64,000 nt of DNA from Corinectria fuckeliana (lineage: Eukaryota; Ascomycota; Sordariomycetes; Hypocreales; Nectriaceae). Location of the stretch: contig WPDH01000062.1 in assembly GCA_019137255.1 (NCBI GenBank), positions 230,377 to 294,376 on the forward strand, read 5' to 3'. Positions 54,567 to 64,000 of the stretch are shown here, one piece after another. Position 1 is the stretch's first letter; each line of letters starts with the position of its first letter. The position numbers and the translations under genes are program-made. Under the pieces are notes generated by a model. It was not told the DNA's origin. It saw only the letters and a list, made by a program, of their open reading frames with translations, and searched no databases.

Positions 54567-56346
54567 ATGAGATTCCTCAACGCTATTTGGGCTATAGCAG
54601 TGTCTACCCACTGCGTCACCGCCAGCACCTGGCTCCCAGGGTCCAAAGCCTGTAAGATTACCTCAACCTTAGCCTCCATGACTCGATACAATGCTGACCA
54701 AGTATGTAGTGTATAACAAATGGCATCAGACGGAGCTGGAGCGTTGGCTTTCTGATTATGACATCCCGTACCCAACCCCCGCCGATCGTAAGGACTTGGA
54801 ATCGCTCGTCGAGAAGAGCTGGCAGGATTACGCGGTTGCTCCATACAACAACTGGGACACAGCCGAGTTGAGCGCCTACCTTCAGGCCAAGGGTAAAGAA
54901 ACACGGGATGACGCCGCCAGCACCCGAGACAATCTCGTCTCTCAAGTCAAAGCCAACTGGTACGAGACTGAGGAGGGTACCCATCAAGGCTGGTCTAGCG
55001 TTAAGGATTGGATTCTCGACACATGGACTGAGAGTCAGCTCAAAGCCTTCTGTGACAAGAACAATATTCCAGGTGCGTCCATACTCCGAATCATGCAGTG
55101 GCTTAGCTCTGAACACTCACTGACCAATCTCATAGTTCCTCAGCCTCGACAACGGGATACGCTCTTACAGAAGGCTCGATCTAGCTACGACACTGTTGCT
55201 AAGAAAGCCGACCAGGCATCTTCCTATCCGGGCAACTGGCTGTATGAGACCTGGACTGAGTCTGACCTCAAGAGCTGGCTCGATACTCACGGTTTCCCCG
55301 CTCCTCAGCCGACCACCCGTGATAAGTTGATCGCCTCAGTCCGTCGTAATTCGCGACTTGCCTATCTCAGGGCGCAAGACCAAGCTGCATCTGCTACTGC
55401 CAGTGCCCAGACTACGTACGCCACTCTTACTGACATGATCATTGACGCCTGGGGTGAGTCGCAGCTCAAGGAGTTTTGTGACAAGAACGGTATTTCAGTT
55501 CCACAGGGCACCAAGGCCAATGAGCTCCGCGCTCTAGTCCGAAAGAACCGGGCTTCGATCCTCGGCGACAATGTTGCCGGACAAGCTTCTTCGGCCTTTG
55601 GCGCTGCCACCTCGAATGCGCAAAACCAATACGCTAAGGCTACGGACAGCGCGTCACTGGCTGCCCAGGATGCCTTCAATCAGGTGGTTTCGTCCTGGTC
55701 CAACACCCGACTTAAGGCATACCTTGATACTCGTGGCGTTCCTGTTCCCCAGGGATCCAAGAAAAACGAACTTGAAGCCCTCGTACGCAAGCACTCCCAC
55801 CTCGCCGCCTCAGGCTGGAATGCGTGGACTTTTGACGACTTCAGCTACGACAACCTGAAGAACTATCTCTCCCGCAATGGAGACGCTCTCGCCAAGAAGG
55901 CCGCTGAAAAGAAAGATTCCACTCGAAATGAGCTGGTAAGCGCCGCGCAGTCCGCTTATTCCTCTGCATCCACGGCTGGGGGTTCCAATTTCGCTTCGGC
56001 AACCAGCTACATTGCCTCTGTCACGGAGGCTGCCAAGAAGAACACTTTTGATACTTGGTCCGAATCCGACCTCAAAGCCTATCTCGATAGTTATGGCATT
56101 CCTATCCCACAGGGATCCAAGCTGGAGGATCTGAAGGCTCAGGCCCGAAAGCAATCAACCTACTTCAAATATGGCACTTCTTCCCCGGGAGGAACTGTCC
56201 TTGCCAAGTTTGGAGAGACCGTTCAGAACGGCTGGAATTGGGTTGCCTACCAGTTGAATTTGGGTACCAATGCTGCCCACCAGAAGATTGCTGAGGCTAA
56301 AGAAGCAGCTCAGGCAAACGCGAAGCAGGTGAAAGAAGAACTATGA
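54567..56346 (+). CDS. Stress-response nuclear-envelope protein, ISH1/MSC1 type, with Ish1 repeats
   Basis: 552 aa from exons 54567-54651, 54710-55072 and 55136-56346. The second intron is 63 nt, a multiple of three, so an unspliced reading stays open; splicing restores NNIPVPQPRQRD in place of a repeat break. Residues 1-20 (MRFLNAIWAIAVSTHCVTAS) are a signal peptide. Then come about seven Ish1 motifs of the form WSESDLKAYLDSYGIPIPQGSK-LEDLKAQARK (short SAP-like helix-extended-helix units). They begin NKWHQTELERWLSDYDIPYP and are spaced by alanine/serine-rich helices. S. pombe ish1 sits at the nuclear envelope and responds to stress; S. cerevisiae MSC1 is the relative. Ligand and mechanism are unknown. 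Convergent with ERB1. Confidence 0.92.
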
Positions 56347-56779
56347 GAAACTTCCAATATCTAGCCCCTCGACTGGAGGGCTTAAGGAAGTGCACATAAA
56401 AGAGCTTTGCGATTGATCAAAACGGTGGACAGTTAGGAGGGTTCTCAAGTAGTTGACTTTTCTTATCGGCTAACGTTGTGTCGGCCGTACCAGAAATTTT
56501 ATCAACCTAAGTAATTGATTCGAGTATGTGGAATGTTGCCTGTGTTCTAGATTGTACAACGCCTTAATCCATATTCTTAATGATCCTTACTGTCGCTTAC
56601 AACCTCGAACATTCTGAGTTGTCACCACGGGAAGATTCATAAGGGGCAAGAGGAATCTCCGTAACATTCTTTTTTATCGGTCCTAACGCCATTGACTAAA
56701 CCCCCCCCACCAGAATTGGAACGTAGTCCAGTTACTCATCTACCCTTGAGTCCTCCACTCAAAGGAGTTGTCGAGTTCC
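56347..56779. other. Convergent 3' region between the ISH1-like gene and ERB1
   Basis: 433 bases of 3' sequence from both genes with a short C run near 56701. Nothing else seen. Confidence 0.4.
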
Positions 56780-59091
56780 TCACGCCCACAGTCTACAAGT
56801 TCCATCCGCGCCGGCACTTATGCACCATGGCTGCTTTGGGTGCCAGTCAACATCAATAACTCCCAGCTTGTTGACCACCTTGTGGCCCTTCAGCATTTTT
56901 ACGGGGACAATGGTGGCGTTCTCCATCAAATCGCTGACAACCTTGCCGTGGAAAATTTGGAGAGTTCCGTCGTCGCTGGCATCTGCAAAGAGGGGCAGGC
57001 TTCGGTGGTACTTGACGGCTCTAATAGCCTCAGCATGGAACCTCATTGTCTTGTACGGCCGAGATGAAAGGTCTAGGTCGTGCCAAAGTAGTCTTCGGTC
57101 GTAGGAGCCCACGATCAGGTTGTCGCCGCCAGGATGGACGTCAAAGGACGAAATCCAGCGCGCGCCCGGCTGGATCACCTTCACAAGTTCCTGTCTCTGC
57201 AGATCGTAGCATCTAATCATGCGTTGGGTAGCAACGAAGAAAAGGGGCCTCGATGGGTGAAAATGGGCCGTCTGAGCCAAGCCAGGCAGACGTCGGAAGG
57301 GAATTTGGCTCAGATGCTTGGAGAGGGTGTGGATGGCAACAGAGCTCCGTTGTCCAGTCGGCGAAACCGAGCAAAGAAAATCGCCACGCCTGTGCCAGTT
57401 GATGACTTTGATGACAGACCTGACCGTGGCCTTCAAAAGGACGCCCGCCTCCTCCATTTTGCTTCCTGGTCTCGACCATTTCGCGGGAGGCTCCTTGTTA
57501 GAAGCACCATTGGTTGCTGGTTGGGCGCCGTTCGTAGCGTATCCAAAGCCAGCGTCAAGGGCTTCGCGGCTGGCCTTCTCCGCAGCATCGCTAGCAAAAG
57601 ACGGGATCATGAAGAACAGATCCTCGCCCGCCGCCGCTGCTAGAATGAATGTTTCTTTGTTGGGCCGCCATCGGACCATATTGACGGGCTCTTCGCTGCT
57701 GAGCTTGACAATCCATTCCTGATGCCCATTAAGGCCCCAGACACGGACAGTTCCATCGTCGCCGCCAGAAGCCACCCACTCTCCATCGGGACTGAATGCC
57801 ACGGTGCGAACACGGCCATCATGACCACGGAATATCGTCTGACCCAGGGTAGGGAATGGTTTGAGGTCTTCGGGGCGAGGGAGTTTTGGCAGAAGTGAGT
57901 TTGGGTCGATGTTGAGCCTGTTCTTTCGCACTCGGGGGGCTAGATATAGGTCCAGACATCTCTCGAATCGTTCCTTGACGAATTCCCCATAGCCAGGCAC
58001 CTTGCGGAGGGAATCGAACTTTGTAGGAAGATATTCCTTCTCCCGTTCTTCCGGATCCATGTTCCTCCATGCCTCCTTCTCCTCCTCTGTCGGTAGGTAC
58101 TCAGGCGGGGGGTTATAGCTCAGGTCGTAGCCAGGAGGAGCGAGCTTAGGAGCTGGGATGTTCATAACGTGCGGGTCTTGGGGTTCCTCGTTGGCCCACA
58201 CGTCATAATAGGTCTCTTCCTTCTCATCCTCTTCCCGTTGCCGTTCCTCACGAGGCTTATACGGTAATATCCGCCCTTCCTTGATCGCGCGTACCATCTT
58301 CGCTACTCGTTTGGCCTCGTGCTTGGATGGTACGAATCGCCGTTTAGGCTCTGGGGCTGCGCTGAGGGGCATCTTTTCCTCGATGCTAGTGAAGTATGGC
58401 ACCATATCCTAGGAGCAAATCAATCAGTGAGCTTGTCCGTTTGTACCAGAACCCGGGCACGACTTACTGCGTATTGATCGTAGCCTTCCTCTGGGACCTC
58501 GGCCATTTGGAGACGGCGGAGGAGCTCCAGTTCGTCCTGGCTAAGATTCAAGGGCTTTCCGGTTTCCGGGTCAGTCAAGCCAGTCCATCCCTTGGGAATC
58601 TCGATGCTATCGAGAAGGGCATCCAGAGCTTCGCCAGTGGCCGGTCGCATGATTTTCTTGCCGTTGATATCGTAACCGATGTGCGGGTACGAGTCGTAGA
58701 AGGACAGAGGGATATTTCCGATAGTGTTGATGGGCCCTTGAGCATCGGAGTCGTCGCTGTCATAAACAGGATCTATCTCAGCATACTCGTATCGCTCCCG
58801 GCCGTTGGCATCTTGGACGACTCGATAATTGGGTTCGTCTTCCTTCTCCGACGAGCCGCCCTGGATGTGTGCATCTTCATCCTCGTCTGGGTCTCCATCT
58901 CCGTCGTCACCATCTTCATCATCAGATTCAGAGTCGTTGACAAATTCGTCCTCCAGTTCACTGTTCTCAGGCCCAGACTCGTCCTCGCTCTGAGACAGCA
59001 CACCGTCAAGATCAACACCAGCGAGATCGTCGTCGGGAATGACGACCTCAGAAAGACTTTTCCGTTTGCGAGAGGACACGAGTGGCGCCAT
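56780..59091 (-). CDS. ERB1: Ribosome biogenesis protein ERB1 (BOP1)
   Basis: With NOP7 and YTM1 (PeBoW complex in animals) it matures the 27S pre-rRNA and the 60S subunit in the nucleolus. Minus strand exons 59091-58468 and 58408-56780 around a 59-nt intron, 750 aa. The start at [15 protein letters not shown] is the first plausible ATG; the frame continues upstream without one. Residues ~15-100 are strongly acidic ([18 protein letters not shown]). The BOP1 N-terminal domain follows ([67 protein letters not shown]). The WD40 propeller starts at [32 protein letters not shown] and ends [10 protein letters not shown]. All family blocks are present. Its 5' end is within about 200 bases of the AT-rich block. 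Confidence 0.96.
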
Positions 59092-59498
59092 TGGGGTGAA
59101 TCCGACGAGAAGCTGCGCCAACAAAAGATAGCACACGATGACTACAGTATATTGACTTTTTTTCCCCCTCTGGTCTTTGAATGGAAAAAAAAAAACGGAC
59201 CAAGGCTGTTCTGCCGGTCTTGGCACAAAGGCGGTGAAGGTGGGGCTCACACGCGGGTAAAGTAGAGAGTAAGATAACCCACTTTAACACTGACCCTTTT
59301 TACTAAGAACCTAATCTTTTTAAGCTGGTTAATAAAACCCGGGTTATAAGTAGAGATAAGAGATAAATAAAAATACTTTACTAGACTTATTTTAGTAATA
59401 GATCTCCTGCTAAGATAAGATAACTTAAAAAATATAAATTATATATATATATAAATATACCTTTTTTATTTATTTATTTATTTATACTTAATTAAGCT
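59092..59498. other. ERB1 promoter and transition into the AT-rich block
   Basis: The first ~180 bases are normal-composition ERB1 upstream sequence with an A10 run near 59186. From about 59290 the composition falls to nearly pure A+T. The step is sharp. Confidence 0.5.
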
Positions 59499-61387
59499 TA
59501 TAGCTATCTAGTTTTTCTTTTAAGTAACTTAGACTAATTTATAATAAGAGGGAAAAAAAACCCTAATATTAAGCTATAAGATAAAAAACCTCTTACTACT
59601 CTTACCTAAGAGGGGAGTAAGTTAAGCTTAGTATATATATATAGTAATATAAATTATAAGTAAGTTTACTTTATAAGAAAAGCTAATTATATACTTATAA
59701 TAATAAGTTCTTATAAAGCTTAGCTTAAATTATATACTAGAATTTAACTAATCTTAAGTTAGGTCTAAGTTACTTATACTACTTATTTTTATTCTTTTAG
59801 GTATTATTCTTATTACTAACTAGTATTAGTATACCTTTTTTAACTTTTAATAGTATTTACTCTCTAAATTAGTTAATTAGTCTAAATACTATAAAGATTA
59901 AACTTAGACTTAAGTTTAGTTTAGCTTAAGATTACTTTAAAAGCTATTTAAGCCTCTTTTAAGTAAGATAGTTTAGTATTATAGTTAATATTAATATTAA
60001 TACTATTATATCTTATAATAAGTATATTATATATTTATACTACTTACTTAAAATACTAAACTATATAAGTCTTTTTATATAAGTATTTCTTACTTATTTC
60101 TACTTTTTTTATATTATATAATATATATAAGATTATATTAAGTATATACTATTATAGTTATAATATATTAAAAAGATCTTACTAGTAAAAGTAAAATATA
60201 TTATAACTTTTATATAATAAGCTTTTTTATAGTAGTTATACTTAGCTTATTCTTAATAGTATTATATAATATATTTAAAGTAAAAATACTTAAAATACTA
60301 TTTAGGTTAAATCTCTCTTAAATAAAGCTTAGTCTAATAAACTTTTATAATTATAATTATATTTTAGTTATAAAGTTTATTTATATCTATTAGTCTAGTT
60401 AATAATATAACTAGTAACTAATAAGATCTAGTTATATAATAGTTTTATAATAGTTTTATAATATATATCTTAATATTATTTACTTATTAGATATTTATTA
60501 TAAGATTCTTAAGTAAGCTTTTTATATAGCTAGTTAAAACTCTTTTAGTAATTATTATAAACTATCTTAAGACTTAATATATACTTATATTAAAAATAAT
60601 AAGAATTTAAATATTATCTTTTAGGAGATTTATAATTAGTTTATAAAAAAAGATTATAATATCTCTACTAAGAAGATAATATAAGACTACTATAAGTAAA
60701 AAATAATCTTTTAAAAAGATATAATTAATAATTATTATAATATCTAATAGTATATAAAATATAATATTAAAAGTTATACTAAGTAACTTAATAATAATCT
60801 TTTTATTAAGATAAGAGGAGATTACTTTTAATAGTAATACTATTAAGAATAAAAGTATTTTCTTATTATAAGTAACTTAAACTTAAGTTAAGATCTTAAT
60901 AGGTATTTTCTAAAAGGTAACTAATATTACTTTTTTAATAATAATTATAATTATTTTTATAAGAGATAATAAGATTAGAATCTTATTACTTATATATTAA
61001 GTATAGCTTATAATAGTATTAGTTAAGATTACTATTATTTTTTAAACTAAGAGAAAAATAACTCTTAGAATAATTACTTTAAGTTTATATTTAGTCTTAA
61101 TAATAAGATTTTTAAATTAATTATAAGTTATTTTTATACTAAGCTTAGCTTATAATAAGAGTAGGTATTATAATAAAAAAAAATTCTTAAGAGAAAAAAA
61201 AAGATAATTTATAATCTTAATATTTTTTATTTTATTTAGCTTATATATTATATATAATATAATAATAATATAAAAATAGAAAAAAAATAAAAAAAGTTTA
61301 TAAAAAAAGTTAGTTAAGTTAAAATAGATTTTAAAAGTATAACTAAAATATAGTAAGAGTAACTATTAAATATTTATAAAAGGTTAT
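59499..61387 (+). repeat. Left arm of a large RIP-degraded inverted repeat
   Basis: About 1.9 kb of almost pure A+T without open frames that matches, in reverse complement, the sequence 62117-64000. Three anchors show the match: TAAGTAAC at 59521 pairs with 63971-63978, ATAATATAAC at 60402 pairs with 63091-63100, and AAATATTTATAAAAGGTTA near 61370-61386 pairs with 62117-62135. The sums of paired coordinates (123499 to 123503) stay constant, so the arms are collinear with only a few indels. Differences are mostly G/A and C/T. The outer end may extend left of 59499; this cannot be seen because the partner runs off the window. Confidence 0.8.
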
Positions 61388-62116
61388 AAATATACCTTTT
61401 ATAAAAGTATTATAATACTAGCTTATAGTTTTTTATTTATTTATTTATACTTTATAAACTTAAAAGGTAAAAAGTACTTTTATTTTATATAAATATAAGA
61501 AAAACTATAAAATTAGATAAAAANNTTATACTATTACTATATATAAGTAAATAGTTTTTTTACTAAGACTAGAGTTATTTTATTTCTTAAAAAGCTAGAA
61601 AAAAAAAAAAAAAAAGTAAAAAAAAAAAAATAGTTAACTAAATATTAAGTACTTAATTTACTATAAGAGTAAAACAGTTAAGTATTAAGATTATACTAGC
61701 TAAGTATATTTAAGTTACTTTATAATTATAACTAAAAGCTTAAAATTTTAAGTGGATTTTAAGTAGGTAAAACTAGCTATTAGTAAGTTAGTTAATAGTA
61801 TAGTTATTAATAGTTAAAAGCTAGTATAAACTTAACACTTAATAGCTATTAGTAGCTATTAGTAGTTATATAAATTTTTATTATTTATTATTTAGTTTTT
61901 TCTCTTAGATTATAATATTTTTCTTTTTTAATTTTTTTTATTTTTTTATAAGTAGCTTTTCTCTTAGGCTTTTTATTAGGCTTATATTAGCTNNTATTAG
62001 CTTTAAGTCTTAAATATATTACTAATATATATTCTTTTTAGGATTTATTAGTATATTTATTTTTTAGCTATTAGTATTATAGCTTTATTATAGTCTTATT
62101 ATTATAATAGTTAACT
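61388..62116. other. Loop of the inverted repeat, with two assembly gaps
   Basis: About 730 AT-rich bases unique to the centre. Two-base gaps at 61524-61525 and 61993-61994 isolate a contig of 467 bases, so distance and relative orientation of the two arms depend on scaffolding. The contig contains an A17 run near 61600 and short repeats such as TAGCTATTAGTAGCTATTAG near 61850. Confidence 0.7.
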
Positions 62117-64000
62117 TTTTAACCTTTTATAAATATTTAATAGTTATTTTTACTATATTTTAAATATATTTTTAAAATCTATTTTAACTTAACTAACTTT
62201 CTTTATAAACTTTTTTTACTTTTTTTTTACTCTTATATTATTATTATATTATATATAATAAGTAAGCTAAATAAAATAAAAAATATTAAGATTATAAACT
62301 ATTTTTTTTTTTTAAGAAAAATATTTTATTATAAAACCTACTTTTATTATAAGCTAAGCTTAGTATAAAAATAACTTATAATTAATTTAAAAATCTTATT
62401 ATTAAGACTAAATATAAACTTAAAGTAATTATCTTAAAAGTTATTTTTCTTTTAGTTTAGAAAATAGTAATAGTCTTAACTAATACTATTATAAGCTATA
62501 CTTAATATATAAGTAATAAGATTCTAATCTTATTATCTCTTATAAAAATAATTATAATTACTATTAAAAAAGTAATATTAACTATCTTTTAGAAAATACT
62601 TATTAAGATTTTAACTTAAGCTTAAATTACTTATAATAAAAAAATACTTTTATTTTTAATAATACTAATATTAAAAGTAATCTCTTCTTATCTTAATAAA
62701 AATATTATTATTAAGTTATTTAGTATAGCTTTTAATATTATATTTTATATACTATTAGATATTATAATAATTATTAATTATATTTTTTTAAAAAGTTATT
62801 TTTTACTTATAATAGTCTTATATTATATTCTTAGTAAAAATATTATAGTTTTTTTTTATAAACTAATTATAAATCTTTTAAAAAATAATACTTAGATTCT
62901 TACTATTTTTAGTATAAGTATATATTAAGTTTTAAAATAGTTTATAATAATTATTAAAAAAGTTTTAACTAATTATATAAAAGGTTTATTTAAAAACCTT
63001 ATAGTAAATATCTAATAAGTAAATAGTATTAAAATATATACTATAAAACTATTATAAAGCTATTATATAGTTAGATCTTACTAGTTACTAGTTATATTAT
63101 TAACTAAACTAATAGATATAAATAAACTTTATAACTAAAATATAATTATAATTATAAAAGTTTATTAAACTAAGTTTTATTTAAGAGAGATTTAACTTAA
63201 GTAGTATTTTAAGTGTTTTTACTTTAAATATATTATATAATACTATTAAGAATAAGCTAAGTATAACTATTATAAAAAAGCTTATTATATAAGAGATATA
63301 ATATATTTTACTTTTACTAGTAAGATCTTTTTAGTATATTATAATTATAATATTATATATCTAATATAATCTTATATATACTATATAATATAAAAAAAGT
63401 AAAAATAAGTAAGAAATACTTATATAAAAAGACTTATATAGTTTAGTATTTTAAGTAAGTAATATAAATATATAATAAACTTACTATAAGATATAATAGT
63501 ATTAATATTAATACTAATTATAATATTAAACTATTTTACTTAAAAAGAGCTTAAATAGCTCTTAAAGTAGTCTTAAGCTAAACTAGACTTAAATATAAGT
63601 TTAGCTCTTATAGTATTTAAACTAATTAACTAAATAAAAAAGTAAATACTATTAAAAGTTAAAAAAGATATACTAATATTAGTTAGTAATAAAAATAATA
63701 CCTAAAAGAATAAGAATAAGTAGTATAAGTAACTTAAACTTAACTTAAAATTAATTAAATTTTAATATATAATTTAAGCTAAGTCTTATAAGAACTTATT
63801 ATTATAAGTATATAATTAGCTTTTCTTATAAAATAAACTTACTTATAACTTATATTATTATATATATATACTATGCTTATCTTATTTTCTTCTTAGGTAT
63901 GAGTAGTAAGAGGTTTTTTATCTTATAGCTTACTATAAGAGTTTTTCTCTCTTATTATAAATTAGTCTAAGTTACTTAAAAGAAGAACTAAATAGCTCTA
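62117..64000 (-). repeat. Right arm of the large RIP-degraded inverted repeat (runs off the window)
   Basis: Reverse-complement partner of 59499-61387, still matching at the last base of the window, so the true arm is longer than 1.88 kb. Like its partner it holds no open frame. The original element cannot be named: two inverted copies of a DNA transposon or retroelement, or one palindromic insertion, are all possible. Confidence 0.8.

Noticed and set aside
58396..59265. 289-codon open frame antisense to ERB1 exon 1
   Set aside because: Complement of the acidic repeat region of ERB1, with the hydrophobic composition expected from reversed Asp/Glu codons.
59290..64000. Possibility that the AT-rich block is mitochondrial DNA
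   Set aside because: No mitochondrial gene, intron or tRNA is visible, and the two inverted arms differ mostly by transitions as RIP-mutated nuclear repeats do.

Overview
The window is nuclear DNA of a filamentous ascomycete (Pezizomycotina, most likely Sordariomycetes, perhaps Hypocreales). The evidence is: many short (about 48-136 nt) GT-AG introns with CTAAC/CTAAT-type branch points, gene spacing of 0.3-2.5 kb, a DIM-5-type H3K9 methyltransferase, a HET-domain relic, and very AT-rich blocks in which repeat copies differ mainly by C/T and G/A transitions, as repeat-induced point mutation (RIP) leaves them. I could not fix the genus. Exon borders were built by hand: each model has a total length divisible by three and fits the family, but none is checked against transcripts.

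Layout. 1-5.2 kb: class II fructose-bisphosphate aldolase (+) and a KES1-type oxysterol-binding protein (-), convergent. 5.2-10.4 kb: accessory stretch with a RIP-marked MITE-like relic and a large ankyrin-repeat protein (-). 10.4-17.4 kb: CID2-family protein, NatA subunit NAT1/NAA15 and sphingoid-base kinase (all +). 17.4-18.4 kb: a second MITE-like inverted-repeat element inside an AT-rich block. 18.7-22.9 kb: a PCI-like hypothetical protein, a BTB protein and a tiny putative mitochondrial membrane protein. 22.9-27.9 kb: a gene-poor stretch, a broken HET-domain gene and an orphan gene. 28.3-43.7 kb: dense housekeeping block with dim-5 (-), UBTD1/2-like (+), SEC26 beta-COP (-), MAGO (+), GID4 (+), TRM11 (-) and RPP40 (+). 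43.7-59.1 kb: ankyrin protein (-), tRNA ligase TRL1 (+), DUF4870-like membrane protein (-), mitochondrial uL10m (-), proteasome ATPase RPT5 (+), ISH1/MSC1-like protein (+) and ERB1 (-). 59.3-64.0 kb: a gene-free, extremely AT-rich block built as a large inverted repeat that runs off the window end.

How the genes relate. Most are unlinked housekeeping functions. Three themes stand out. TRM11, RPP40 and TRL1 (tRNA methylation, 5' processing, exon ligation) lie within about 8 kb, the first two divergent from one 463-bp promoter. The dim-5 gene, whose N. crassa orthologue writes H3K9me3 on RIP-mutated DNA, sits in the same window as four AT-rich or RIP-marked tracts. Several divergent pairs share short promoters (SEC26/MAGO, TRM11/RPP40, uL10m/RPT5).

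No tRNA, rRNA, CRISPR array or intact transposase gene was found. Three two-base N gaps (37935-37936, 61524-61525, 61993-61994) mark assembly joins, and at least the first looks like a false join.
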